Shown here: one piece after another, positions 52,001 through 59,695 of the stretch | Numbering within the stretch: position 1 is the stretch's first letter | Layout: each line of letters opens with the position of its first letter | Assembly (NCBI GenBank): GCA_964431965.1 | Contig: CAYSLU010000022.1 | Span: 1-63,633 of the forward strand | Origin: CAYSLU01 sp964431965 | Lineage (GTDB): Bacteria; Verrucomicrobiota; Kiritimatiellia; CAIKKV01; CAYSLU01 | Direction of reading: 5' to 3' | DNA: 63,633 bases | Program-made: the position numbers and the translations under genes | The notes under the pieces: model-generated | What the model was told of the DNA's origin: nothing | Database searches by the model: none | Seen by the model: the letters and a program-made list of their open reading frames with translations, nothing else

Positions 52001-52962
52001 TCATCCCGAATCTCGCCGCCGACGCCGGTCGCCGCCCCGGGGAACGGGGATATCGCGGTGGGGTGGTTGTGCGTCTCCACCTTCATGATGATGTCGAGCT
52101 GCCCGGGCGTGTACCGATAGGCGGGGGCGGCGCCGGGGACGACCTCGAACCACTCGTTCGGGAACCCCTCGATGATGCCGGAGTTGTCGGCATAGGCAAC
52201 CAGCGTGCCGCCGGGGTGGAGGCGGTGCGTCTCCTGAATCATGGCGAACAGCGACTGGGGGCGGGGCGCCCCGTCGATGATCCAGTCCGCGCGGAAGATC
52301 TTGTGCCGGCAGTGCTCGGAGTTGACCTGGCCGAACATGACGAGCTCGACGTCGGTCGGGTTGCGGCGCGCGGCGCGGAAGGCCGAATACAGGTAGTCGA
52401 TTTCGTCGTCGTTCAGGGCGAGCCCCATCTCCCGATTGGCGCGCCGGAGCGCGTCGATCCCGCCGCCGAGCACGTCGACGGACGCAAAGGGCGGCGGCTC
52501 GACGTGGCGGAAGAGCGCGTACGGATCCCGGCACACCGCCTGGGTCATGCGGTCGTACAGGACGTTCAGGGCGGGCCCGAGCGCGGCGGGCCCGAGCTCG
52601 CGGCCGTCCGGCGCGCGGAGGATGTACTGGGTCGCGCGCTCCACGCGGGCCACCTCGGACAGGCCGCAGTTGCGGAAGATGTCGGTCGCCTTGGAGGACC
52701 AGGGCGAGATGGTGCCGCGGCGCGGGGCGACGAGGATGCCGCGGGCCGGATCGACGGGTTCGCCGTCGCGGGCGTCGAGCAGGGCGACGGCGCGCTCGAG
52801 CGTTCGGCCTGCGGGCGGGGCCGAGAGCTCGATCAGGTACACGGGCGCGGCTTCGATGTCGCGCACCGGGGCGTCGGGGGCGGCGTCGGAGAGCCGCTGG
52901 CGCAGCGCGGCGAGGCGAAACCCGGAAACGGCCGGCTGGCCCTTCAGGATGAGCAGGTGCAC
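49087..52962 (-). CDS. purL: Phosphoribosylformylglycinamidine synthase, single-chain
   Basis: A 1291-residue enzyme of the long type (E. coli PurL has 1295), with the N-terminal PurS-like domain, FGAM synthetase core and C-terminal glutaminase fused. The synthetase signatures include FGQVNSEHCRHKIFRA, VETHNHPTAISPFPGAATG and GDGRAEKM. The glutaminase has FSYGDVLGAG and the Cys of GVCNGCQM. It converts FGAR and glutamine to FGAM in purine synthesis. The start is GTG at 52962, with AAAGGACC upstream. Many PVC bacteria use split PurS/PurQ/PurL, so the fused form may help place the organism. It is the last gene of metXW-cysE-purL. Confidence 0.95.
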   Translation of the reverse strand: MHLLILKGQPAVSGFRLAALRQRLSDAAPDAPVRDIEAAPVYLIELSAPPAGRTLERAVALLDARDGEPVDPARGILVAPRRGTISPWSSKATDIFRNCGLSEVARVERATQYILRAPDGRELGPAALGPALNVLYDRMTQAVCRDPYALFRHVEPPPFASVDVLGGGIDALRRANREMGLALNDDEIDYLYSAFRAARRNPTDVELVMFGQVNSEHCRHKIFRADWIIDGAPRPQSLFAMIQETHRLHPGGTLVAYADNSGIIEGFPNEWFEVVPGAAPAYRYTPGQLDIIMKVETHNHPTAISPFPGAATGVGGEIRDEGATGIGGRSKAGLSAFMVSNLRIPGYRLPWELDHAEFPAHLATPFEIMIEGPIGGAGFGNEFGRPQLTGLFRTYEERYNGRYRGYHKPIMVAGGMGNIKRIHAHKRPIAAGARIVQLGGPAMRIGLGGGAASSMDSGSNAQDLDFNSVQRDNAEMQRRCQEVISACIALGERNPILSIHDIGAGGLSNGCPELVSETGGRFQLRRIANEDRSMSPMEIWCCEAQERYVLAVGAGRVDEFLALCGRERCPAHVIGEATGDGRLTLVDEHFGNSPINIELQVILGKPPKMLRDVAHLAEVHAPFDGAGIDLREAADRVLRLPAVANKTFLITIADRSITGLVARDQMVGPYQVPIADVAVTAASFHAFTGEAMAMGERTPVAVVNPPASGRLAVGEALTNIAAAAVGSIGNVKLSANWMCACGEPGEDAHLYDTVRAVAIELCPALGISIPVGKDSLSMRTVWKTGDGRAEKMTAPLSLVVSAFSPVQDVRRTVTPDAKRVAESEYLLVDLGRGRNRLGASALAQVYNRVGGETPDLDRPADLAAFFAAVQELVAAGLLLAYHDRSDGGLFAALAEMAIGGRAGIDVRLDDLGADSLAALFSEELGAVLQVRRGDAAAAREAFARRGIGDRCIPIGHPASEPVLTFTRAGRPVYTGRVCDLARAWSELTARMQGLRDNPECAREEFDALLDEDDPGLTALLTFDPASAPTVSARRPRMAILREQGINGQVEMAAAFDRAGFESVDVHMTDLIAGRTNLQDFAGLVACGGFSYGDVLGAGSGWAKSILYNERLQDSFAAFFARPETFALGVCNGCQMVSQLKEIIPGAADWPRFTRNRSEQFEARLVTVEVTPSPSVLLRGMEGSRLPIPVAHGEGFADFRATGDASRLATNGLLAMRYVDGCGRPAARYPLNPNGSGGGATGFTTADGRVTIMMPHPERAFRAVQLSYRPPAFAGEDGPWMRMFRNARRFVG

Positions 52963-52993
52963 GGGATGGTCCTTTCGCGATCGGTCTCGGGCC

Positions 52994-53929
52994 TCAGCGG
53001 CCGGCGTCCGCCGGCGCACGCTCGCTGCGGATGATCGGCTTGGGCTGCTGGTTATAGACGTGCGACCCGGGCGGAACGGAGTGCGTCAGCCACACGTTGC
53101 CGCCGATCTCGGAACCGGCTCCGATGACCGTATCGCCGCCGAGGATGGTGGCGCCGGCGTAGATGACCACGTTGTCTCCGACTTCCGGATGGCGCTTGAT
53201 GCCCTTGATCGGGTGGCCGTGCTCGTCCTTCGGGAAGCTGAGCGCGCCGAGGGTGACGCCCTGGTAGAGCTTGACGTTGCAGCCGATGACACAGGTCTCG
53301 CCGATGACGACGCCGGTGCCGTGGTCGATGAAGAAGCCCGGCCCGATCCGGGCGCCCGGGTGGATGTCGATTCCGGTGAGCGAGTGCGCGCGCTCCGACA
53401 TGATCCGGGGCACGAGCGGCACGCTGTTCCGGTAGAGGAGGTGCGCGATCCGGTGCGTCACGATCGCCTGGACGCAGGGGTAGCTCATGACCACCTCCAT
53501 CGCGGACTGGGCGGCGGGGTCGCCGTCGAAGGCGGCCTGGATGTCGCGCTCCAGCGTGTCCTTGATCTCCGGCAGCGCCTCGATCAGCGCGCGCACGGCG
53601 GCCTCCGCCTTGGCGGCGCAGGGGTGGCAGACATCGCCGCTGGCGTTGTCGCAGAAGAAATGGTGCGCCCGCTCGACCTGCTTGCGGAGGGTCATCGCGG
53701 CGCCGCGGAGCTGGTCGCGGCAGAAGTCGCGGATGTCGGAGGCCGGGATGTACTCGTGCCCGTGGCAGCCCGGGAACAGGATGGTCATAAGCTGGTCGAG
53801 CACCTTGTAGATCGCCTCGCGGCCGGCGAAGCCGAGGCGCCGGGCCGAGGCGCGGGAGCACGACGGGCAGCTGGTGAACTCGGTCACGACTCGCTCGATG
53901 GGCTGGGCGATCCACTCGTCCGAATGCAT
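52994..53929 (-). CDS. cysE: Serine O-acetyltransferase, EpsC-type
   Basis: A 311-residue left-handed beta-helix acetyltransferase. The N-terminal region is helical and has six or more cysteines (CPSC at 21-24, then HFFCDNASGDVCHPCAA). The helix begins at GIDIHPGARIGPGFFIDHGTGVVIGET and has the catalytic His in FIDHGTG. It acetylates serine to O-acetylserine for cysteine synthesis. The N-terminal CPSC/CHPC pairs, possibly a metal or redox site, are absent from E. coli CysE. The long-type CysE N-terminal domain seems to match the EpsC-like group. It is downstream of metX-metW by 57 bases. Confidence 0.88.
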   Translation of the reverse strand: MHSDEWIAQPIERVVTEFTSCPSCSRASARRLGFAGREAIYKVLDQLMTILFPGCHGHEYIPASDIRDFCRDQLRGAAMTLRKQVERAHHFFCDNASGDVCHPCAAKAEAAVRALIEALPEIKDTLERDIQAAFDGDPAAQSAMEVVMSYPCVQAIVTHRIAHLLYRNSVPLVPRIMSERAHSLTGIDIHPGARIGPGFFIDHGTGVVIGETCVIGCNVKLYQGVTLGALSFPKDEHGHPIKGIKRHPEVGDNVVIYAGATILGGDTVIGAGSEIGGNVWLTHSVPPGSHVYNQQPKPIIRSERAPADAGR

Positions 53930-53986
53930 GTGCGTTCCCCTGTTCGGCGGGGCCCCGGCCGGACCGGGCGCCCCGCGTGTTCCGTC

Positions 53987-55780
53987 TCAACCGCGCGCAA
54001 TCTTCACCAGCACGTGGTCGGCTCCGAGATTCGAGAGCCCCATTCCCACGAAGAGCTTGCTCACCGGGCCTTGCGGCAGCGACATGATCTTCACGATGCG
54101 GATGCCGTCCCGGGTGCAGAGGTTCATGAAATCGGTGAGCGTGGCCAGGTGGATGTTCGGAGTCTCGTACCATTCGAACGGCAGGGCGCTGGATTTCGGC
54201 ATCTGGCCGAGCAGGCCCAGCCGGAGCCGGTTCGCCCAGTTGGCGAAGTTCGGAAAGGTCACGATGCCCTCCCGGGCGATGCGCAGCATCTCATGGAGGA
54301 CGAAGCGCGGGCGGCGGACCACCTGCAGCGTCTGGCTCAGGATGGCGTAGTCGTAGGACCGGTCCGGGATCATCGTGAGCCCCTCGTCGATGTCGGTCTG
54401 GAGCACGTCGATTCCCCGGCCGACCGAGCCGATCACGTTGGCCAGATCGATGTCCACGCCCAGGCCGCTGACGCGGCGGTCCGCGGTCAGCATGGCGACG
54501 AGCGATCCGTCGCCGCAGCCGAGGTCGAGGACGCGGGAGGCCGGCTCGATCATGTCGGCCACGACCTGGAAGTCGCGGTGGCACACCTCGCAGTGCGGGG
54601 CGACGTTCCCGGCCGGCGGCGCGGCGGGGGCGCTCATGAAGGTTCGCACCATCTCCGACAGGTGCTCGATGTCGATGAGGAAGGCGTCGTGCCCGTACGG
54701 GGCGTGCAGCAGGCAGTAGGAGACGCGCTTGCCGGAGCGGAGCAGGGCGCCGGCGATCTCGATCGACTGCTCCGGCGGGTAGAGCCAGTCCGAGCTGAGC
54801 GCGACGACGAGGAACCGGGCCCGGACGGGCGCGAAGGCGCCTTCGAGCGAGCCGTGCGCCTCCTTGAGGTCGTAGGTGTCGATCGCCTCGGTGATGTGCA
54901 GGTACGAGTTGGCGTCGAACCGGTCCACGAACTTGCGGCCCTGGTACTGGAGGTAGCTCTCCACCTGGAACCGGGTGGCGAACTTGGCGGACGCGTCGTG
55001 GCCCTCGCGCTTCTCGCGGCCGAACTTCCGCTCCATGATCTCGGGGGACAGGTAGGTGATGTGGCCGATCATGCGGGCCTGGGCGAGGCCGAGGTCCGGC
55101 CCGGACTCGGCGCCGTAGTAGTCGCCGCCGTTCCAGCCGGGGTCCGTCATGATCGCGTGCCGCCCGACCACGTCGAAGGCGAGCGCCTGGGCCGAGAGCG
55201 AGGCCGCGGAGGCGATGCAGATGCAGCGGTCCACGAGGTCGGGGTACCGGATGCTCCACTCAAGCACCTGCATGCCGCCGAGGGAGCCGCCCGCCACGCC
55301 CGCGAGGCGGTCGATGCCGAGGTGGCGCAGGAGCAGCCGCTGCACGTCGACCATGTCTCCGACGGTGACCCGCGGGAAGGCGGAGCCGTAGGGGCGCCCG
55401 GTGCCCGGGTTGACGGACGACGGCCCGGTGGAGCCCTTGCAGCCGCCCAGGATGTTCGAGCAGACCACGAAGAAGCGGTTCGTGTCGATGCCCTTGCCCG
55501 GCCCGACCATTTCCTCCCACCAGCCGGGCTTCGGGTCGGCGGGGTCGTGGTAGCCGGCCACGTGGGCATCGCCGCTCAGCGCGTGGCAGATGAGGATGGC
55601 GTTGTCGCGGGCGGGCGAGAGCCGGCCGTACGTCTCGTAGGCGACCTGGAGCTCCGGCAGCGCGTCGCCGCCCTGGAGGCGGAGCCCGCCGGGCGGAAGC
55701 GCGATCGTCGCGGTTTCCGTGCGGACCAGCCCGACGCTGTTCGCGCGGTCGGCGGCCGGGTTGACGGGTTTGGCGGACAT
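53987..55780 (-). CDS. metXW: MetX-MetW fusion: homoserine O-acetyltransferase and methyltransferase-like partner
   Basis: A 597-residue fusion. Residues 1 to about 385 are MetX: alpha/beta-hydrolase with HALSGDAHV, the nucleophile Ser in GGSLGGMQVLEW, GNGGDYYG-like (GWNGGDYY) and the His in YGHDAFLID. Residues about 400-597 are MetW, a class I SAM-methyltransferase-like domain with VLDLGCGDGSLVAML. The C-terminal NLGADHVLVKIARG closes it. MetX makes O-acetylhomoserine (or O-succinylhomoserine in MetW-dependent forms) for methionine. MetX and MetW are usually separate adjacent genes. A good promoter at 55791-55819 puts the transcript start four bases before the ATG; no Shine-Dalgarno sequence. 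Confidence 0.9.
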   Translation of the reverse strand: MSAKPVNPAADRANSVGLVRTETATIALPPGGLRLQGGDALPELQVAYETYGRLSPARDNAILICHALSGDAHVAGYHDPADPKPGWWEEMVGPGKGIDTNRFFVVCSNILGGCKGSTGPSSVNPGTGRPYGSAFPRVTVGDMVDVQRLLLRHLGIDRLAGVAGGSLGGMQVLEWSIRYPDLVDRCICIASAASLSAQALAFDVVGRHAIMTDPGWNGGDYYGAESGPDLGLAQARMIGHITYLSPEIMERKFGREKREGHDASAKFATRFQVESYLQYQGRKFVDRFDANSYLHITEAIDTYDLKEAHGSLEGAFAPVRARFLVVALSSDWLYPPEQSIEIAGALLRSGKRVSYCLLHAPYGHDAFLIDIEHLSEMVRTFMSAPAAPPAGNVAPHCEVCHRDFQVVADMIEPASRVLDLGCGDGSLVAMLTADRRVSGLGVDIDLANVIGSVGRGIDVLQTDIDEGLTMIPDRSYDYAILSQTLQVVRRPRFVLHEMLRIAREGIVTFPNFANWANRLRLGLLGQMPKSSALPFEWYETPNIHLATLTDFMNLCTRDGIRIVKIMSLPQGPVSKLFVGMGLSNLGADHVLVKIARG

Positions 55781-55790
55781 AAAGGTGAAT

Positions 55791-55819
55791 TGTATATCAT
55801 CAACGCGCCCGGGAGTCAA
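55791..55819 (-). promoter_or_regulatory. Promoter of metX-metW (minus strand)
   Basis: On the minus strand TTGACT (55819-55814) and TATACA (55796-55791) have a 17-base spacer. The predicted start near 55784 is four bases before the ATG at 55780. It is divergent from the purN promoter within a 93-base gap. Confidence 0.6.
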
Positions 55820-55834
55820 AATCGCGCCGGGGGA

Positions 55835-55864
55835 TTGCATGGGCGGCGAGGCGGCTGGTAGGAT
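55835..55864 (+). promoter_or_regulatory. Promoter of purN
   Basis: TTGCAT (55835-55840) and TAGGAT (55859-55864) have an 18-base spacer. The start would be near 55871, three bases before the ATG at 55874, with no Shine-Dalgarno sequence. Confidence 0.5.
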
Positions 55865-55873
55865 GCGGCGGTC

Positions 55874-56497
55874 ATGAAGACGAACCGGCTGTCCATTGCG
55901 GTGCTGGGATCGGGGAAGGGGAGCAACTTTCAGTCCATTCTGGATGCCATCGCCGCCGGGAAGCTGAACGCCCGGGTGGTGTGCGCGATCTCGGACGTGG
56001 CGGATGCGTTCATCCTGGAGCGGGCGCGCCGGGCGGGCATACCGGCCGAGCACGTCAGCGCGGCGCCCTTCAAGACGAAGCTGGACGGCGCGGGCGAGCA
56101 GGCCTGCGTGGCGGCCATGCGGCGGCACGGCGCGGACTGCGTGGCGCTGGCCGGGTTCATGCGGATCGTCAAGCCCGGCCTGCTGGCGGCCTTTCCCGGC
56201 CGGATCGTGAACATCCACCCTTCGCTGCTGCCAGCCTTTCCGGGGCTGGAGGCGTGGAAGCAGGCGCTGGACTACGGCGCCCGGGTGGCCGGCTGCACGG
56301 TGCACTTCGTGGATGGCGGCGTGGATACCGGGCCCATCATCGTCCAGAAGGCCGTTCCGGTCCTCGACGGCGACACGCCGGCCGCGCTCCACGCGCGCAT
56401 CCAGGATCAGGAGCACATCGCCTATCCCGAGGCGCTCCAGATGATCGCGGACGGCCGCGTGAGCGTCGAGGGGCGGAGGGTGAGGATTCGGGCGTGA
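55874..56497 (+). CDS. purN: Phosphoribosylglycinamide formyltransferase
   Basis: A 207-residue folate-dependent GAR transformylase. It starts RLSIAVLGSGKGSNFQSIL. The active-site segment ALAGFMRIVKPGLLAAFPGRIVNIHPSLLPAF contains the Asn and His, and GCTVHFVDGGVDTGPII contains the catalytic Asp. It transfers a formyl group from 10-formyl-tetrahydrofolate to GAR in purine synthesis. It is divergent from metX-metW, whose minus-strand run includes purL. The promoter-to-start distance predicts a nearly leaderless mRNA. Confidence 0.95.
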   Translation: MKTNRLSIAVLGSGKGSNFQSILDAIAAGKLNARVVCAISDVADAFILERARRAGIPAEHVSAAPFKTKLDGAGEQACVAAMRRHGADCVALAGFMRIVKPGLLAAFPGRIVNIHPSLLPAFPGLEAWKQALDYGARVAGCTVHFVDGGVDTGPIIVQKAVPVLDGDTPAALHARIQDQEHIAYPEALQMIADGRVSVEGRRVRIRA

Positions 56498-56503
56498 GCG
56501 AAG

Positions 56504-56533
56504 TTGTCGGAATCCTCGCGATTGTGCTATAAA
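56504..56533 (+). promoter_or_regulatory. Promoter of the EF-G-like gene with a long leader
   Basis: TTGTCG (56504-56509) and TATAAA (56528-56533) have an 18-base spacer. The predicted start near 56540 leaves a 113-base untranslated leader before ATG 56653. The leader contains GC-rich self-complementary stretches (CGCCC-N6-GGGCG) and GGGGGG as ribosome-binding site. It could carry translational control. Confidence 0.5.
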
Positions 56534-56652
56534 CCGTCCCTTTTGGCAGTTCCGTTGAGATTTTATCCGGCTTAGCAGGCTGGGGTGCGCCCGTTACGGG
56601 GCGGGCCGCTGCCGGCCGGGAGCACGAGCCGAACGACGAATAGGGGGGCAAC

Positions 56653-58686
56653 ATGAAGGACGTAGCGGTAGCGGATACGCGCAGCGTAGTGATCATGGGC
56701 CATACCGGCAGCGGCAAGACGTCGCTGATCGACGCGTTCCTGTTCAAGCTCGGCGTGAACGATCGCCTGGGCGCAGTGGACGCCGGATCGAGCATGGCCG
56801 ACTACACCGACGAGGAGAAGGCGCGGAAGATCACGATCTACGCCAAGTCGTTCGGCGGCCTCTACAAGGGCGGCAGCAAGCCCGCGCATCTCGTGTTCCT
56901 GGACACGCCGGGCTATATGGACTTCATCGGGCAGCTCATCCTGGCGAGCCGGGCGGCCGGCGCGGGCCTCCTGGCCGTGGATGCCGTGTCGGGCGTTCAA
57001 GTGGGCACGAACCGGGCGTGGAAGCAGCTCGTGGACTCCAAACTGCCGCGCGGCATCGTGATCACGGGGCTCGACCGCGAGAACGCGAACTTCGACCAGG
57101 CGCTGGAGCAGATTCGCGCCGCCTTCGGCGAGGCCTGCGTGCCCGTGGTGCTGCCGCTGGAGGACCGGAGCGGCGTCGTGGACATCCTGGCCTCCACGGA
57201 TGGCGGACCGATGGCGGACCAAGTGTCGGAGTTCAAAGGCAAGCTCGTCGAACTCGCGGCGGAGACCGACGACACCCTGCTCGAGAAGTATCTGGGCGGG
57301 CAGGCGCTCTCCGCCGAGGAGATCTCGGTCGGCCTGCGCAAGGCGGTGGTCAACCAGCGGTTCGTCCCCGTGTTCGCCTGCGCCTCGCTGAAGGACATCG
57401 GGGTCAAGGATGTGCTGGACGGGCTCGTGCGGCTCTTCCCGTCCCCGGTCGAAGCGCCGGTCCAGGACACGGCGGGCAAGCCGATCAACCCCGCGCCCGA
57501 CGCCCCCTTCGTGGGGTTTGTCTGGAGGACCGTCAACGACCCGTTCGTGGGCCAGCTCTCGTTTGTCCGCGTCTGCGGCGGCACGCTGCGCGAGGGGACG
57601 GAGATCTACAACGCCACGAAGGAGCAGAAGGAGCGCGTCTCGACCCTGGCCGAGATGAGCGGCAAGAAGCAGGCGCCGCTCGGCGAGGCCACGGCCGGCG
57701 ACATCGTCGCCCTTGCCAAGCTCAAGGTCACGACGCTGGGCGACGTGCTGTGCGCGCCGGGGCACAAGGTGTCGATGCCGCCGTTCGCATTTCCGCATCC
57801 GGTGATGGCGCACGCGGTGCGGGCCAAGACCGACGGCGACGAGGACAAGCTCGGAACGGCGATCGCGCGCCTGGGCGAAGAGGACCCCACGATCAAGGTC
57901 GAGCGGAACAGCGACACGCACGAGACGGTGCTGTCGGGCATGGGCGACGTGCACCTGGACGTGGCGGTCGAGCGGATGAAGCGGCGGAGCAACGTGGATG
58001 TGGTGCTGAGCGTGCCGCGCGTGCCGTACAAGGAAACGGTGCAGGCGACGGGCGAGGGGCACTACAAGCACAAGAAGCAGACGGGCGGGCGCGGCCAGTT
58101 CGGCGAGGTGTACCTGCGCGTCAGCCCGCTGCCGGCGGGCGAGACCGAGTGGTTCGAGAACGACACGTTCGGCGGCTCGATTCCGGGCAACTTCCTGCCC
58201 GCGATCCAGAAGGGGATTGTCGACACGCTGAAGCGCGGCGTGATCGCCGGCAATCCGGTGGTCAACGTGAAGGTGTCGATCTACGACGGGTCCTACCACG
58301 ACGTGGACTCCTCGGAAATCGCGTTCAAGATCGCCGGCTCCCGGGCGTTCCAGGACGGCGTGCAGAAGGCGAAGCCGGTCCTGCTCGAGCCGATCATGAC
58401 CGTGCGGGTGATGGTGCCGGACTCGCACATGGGCGATGTGAACGGCGACCTGAGCCACAAGCGCGGGCACATTCTCGGCCTGGAGAGCAAGGACGGGGTG
58501 CAGGTCATCACGGCCGAGGTCCCGCAGGCCGAGCTCTCGCGCTACTGCGCGGAGCTGCGCAGCATGACGGGCGGCCGGGGAACCTTCGAGATGGAGTTTG
58601 CGCGGTACGAGGTCGTGCCGAGCAACATCGCGCAGAAGGTCATCGCCGAGGCCGCGAAGAACAAGAAGGAGCACGAGGAAGAGTGA
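56653..58686 (+). CDS. EF-G-like translational GTPase (EF-G2 type) with altered G4 motif
   Basis: A 677-residue protein with EF-G domains I-V. G1 is GHTGSGKT, as in the EF-G-like (EF-G2) group, not the AHIDAGKT of true EF-G. G3 is DTPGYMDF. The usual NKxD G4 motif is ITGLDREN, where Asn and Lys are replaced by Thr and Gly. Domain IV has GRGQFGEVYLRVSPL-like sequence and GSIPGNFLPAIQKGI. EF-G2-type proteins have doubtful or alternative roles in translation or recycling, and the altered G4 would weaken guanine recognition. It is followed 52 bases later by the PflX-like gene. Confidence 0.88.
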   Translation: MKDVAVADTRSVVIMGHTGSGKTSLIDAFLFKLGVNDRLGAVDAGSSMADYTDEEKARKITIYAKSFGGLYKGGSKPAHLVFLDTPGYMDFIGQLILASRAAGAGLLAVDAVSGVQVGTNRAWKQLVDSKLPRGIVITGLDRENANFDQALEQIRAAFGEACVPVVLPLEDRSGVVDILASTDGGPMADQVSEFKGKLVELAAETDDTLLEKYLGGQALSAEEISVGLRKAVVNQRFVPVFACASLKDIGVKDVLDGLVRLFPSPVEAPVQDTAGKPINPAPDAPFVGFVWRTVNDPFVGQLSFVRVCGGTLREGTEIYNATKEQKERVSTLAEMSGKKQAPLGEATAGDIVALAKLKVTTLGDVLCAPGHKVSMPPFAFPHPVMAHAVRAKTDGDEDKLGTAIARLGEEDPTIKVERNSDTHETVLSGMGDVHLDVAVERMKRRSNVDVVLSVPRVPYKETVQATGEGHYKHKKQTGGRGQFGEVYLRVSPLPAGETEWFENDTFGGSIPGNFLPAIQKGIVDTLKRGVIAGNPVVNVKVSIYDGSYHDVDSSEIAFKIAGSRAFQDGVQKAKPVLLEPIMTVRVMVPDSHMGDVNGDLSHKRGHILGLESKDGVQVITAEVPQAELSRYCAELRSMTGGRGTFEMEFARYEVVPSNIAQKVIAEAAKNKKEHEEE

Positions 58687-58738
58687 TCCGTCCCTCCGGG
58701 CGGATGTCTTCAGCTCCAGCGGACACGGCGGGCCGGGC

Positions 58739-59695
58739 ATGGCGTGGGACTTGACGAATTGCGGGCTGTGCCCGCGCCGGTGCGGGGCGAACCGGGCGGC
58801 CGGCCGCCGCGGCGCGTGCGGCGCCGGGGGCGAGGTCGAGATATACCGGCACGGGCCCCACCATGGGGAGGAGCCGCCGGTCAGCGGAACGAGGGGATCG
58901 GGAACGGTCTTCTTCAGCCGCTGCACGATGGCGTGCCTGTACTGCCAGAACTACCCGTGGAGCCAGTGCGGGGAGGGGCTTGCGACCGACGCGGCCGGGC
59001 TGCGGTCGGTCTTTCGGTCGCTGGCGGCGGCGGGCTGTCACAACTGGAACCTGGTGAGCCCAACGCCGTGGCTGCCGATGGTGGCGGACGCGCTGGACGC
59101 GCTGCGGGCGGAGGGCGTGGCGCTGCCGGTGGTGATGAACACCAGCGGCTTCGAGCGCGTGGAAACGATTGAGGCGCTCGCGGGGCGGGTGGACGTCTAC
59201 CTGACCGATCTGCGCTACGCGCGGGAGGAGACGGCCGCCGAGGCGTCGTCCGCGCCTGGGTACGTCGAGGCCGCGCGGTCGGCTCTGCTGGCCATGTGGC
59301 GGCAGGTGGGCGCGCTGGAAACCGACGCCGACGGAATCGCGCGGCGGGGCGTGATCTGCAGGCTGCTGATCCTGCCGGGCCGGGCATCGGAGGCGGTGGC
59401 GAACCTTCGGTGGCTCGCCGACGCGGTCGGCGACCGGATCGCGGTCAGCGTGATGGCGCAGTACACGCCGGTGCACCGGGCGGTCGGGCGGCCGGGCTGG
59501 GATCGGCCGATCGCGCGGGCGGAGTACGATGCCGTATGCGCGGCCGCGGAGGAACTGGGATTTTCGAACGGATGGATTCAGGAGTTCGGGGAGCCGCCCC
59601 CCGCAGGTCTGCTGGGGGCGGAGATGAAGCCGGGCGGACCGGCGGCCGGAGTGGGCTGTAAACAGGAAACAGGAACAAGCGGAGAGACACCATGA
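58739..59695 (+). CDS. PflX-like radical SAM protein (COG1313 type)
   Basis: A 318-residue protein. The N-terminus has a cysteine-rich LTNCGLCPRRCGANR block. The radical SAM motif is CTMACLYC (CX3CX2C) after GSGTVFFSR, and QNYPWSQ follows as in relatives of PFL activase. VVMNTSGFERVETIEAL and DVYLTDLRYA continue the TIM-barrel. COG1313-type proteins resemble pyruvate formate-lyase activases but their substrate is unknown. The stop overlaps the yebC start (ATGA). It may act on the glycyl radical enzyme 28 kb away, but its own activase is encoded beside that gene. Confidence 0.82.
   Translation: MAWDLTNCGLCPRRCGANRAAGRRGACGAGGEVEIYRHGPHHGEEPPVSGTRGSGTVFFSRCTMACLYCQNYPWSQCGEGLATDAAGLRSVFRSLAAAGCHNWNLVSPTPWLPMVADALDALRAEGVALPVVMNTSGFERVETIEALAGRVDVYLTDLRYAREETAAEASSAPGYVEAARSALLAMWRQVGALETDADGIARRGVICRLLILPGRASEAVANLRWLADAVGDRIAVSVMAQYTPVHRAVGRPGWDRPIARAEYDAVCAAAEELGFSNGWIQEFGEPPPAGLLGAEMKPGGPAAGVGCKQETGTSGETP

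Noticed and set aside
49036..53034. A 1332-residue open frame on the plus strand opposite purL
   Set aside because: purL signatures run the whole length of the minus strand; the plus frame is a low-complexity shadow.
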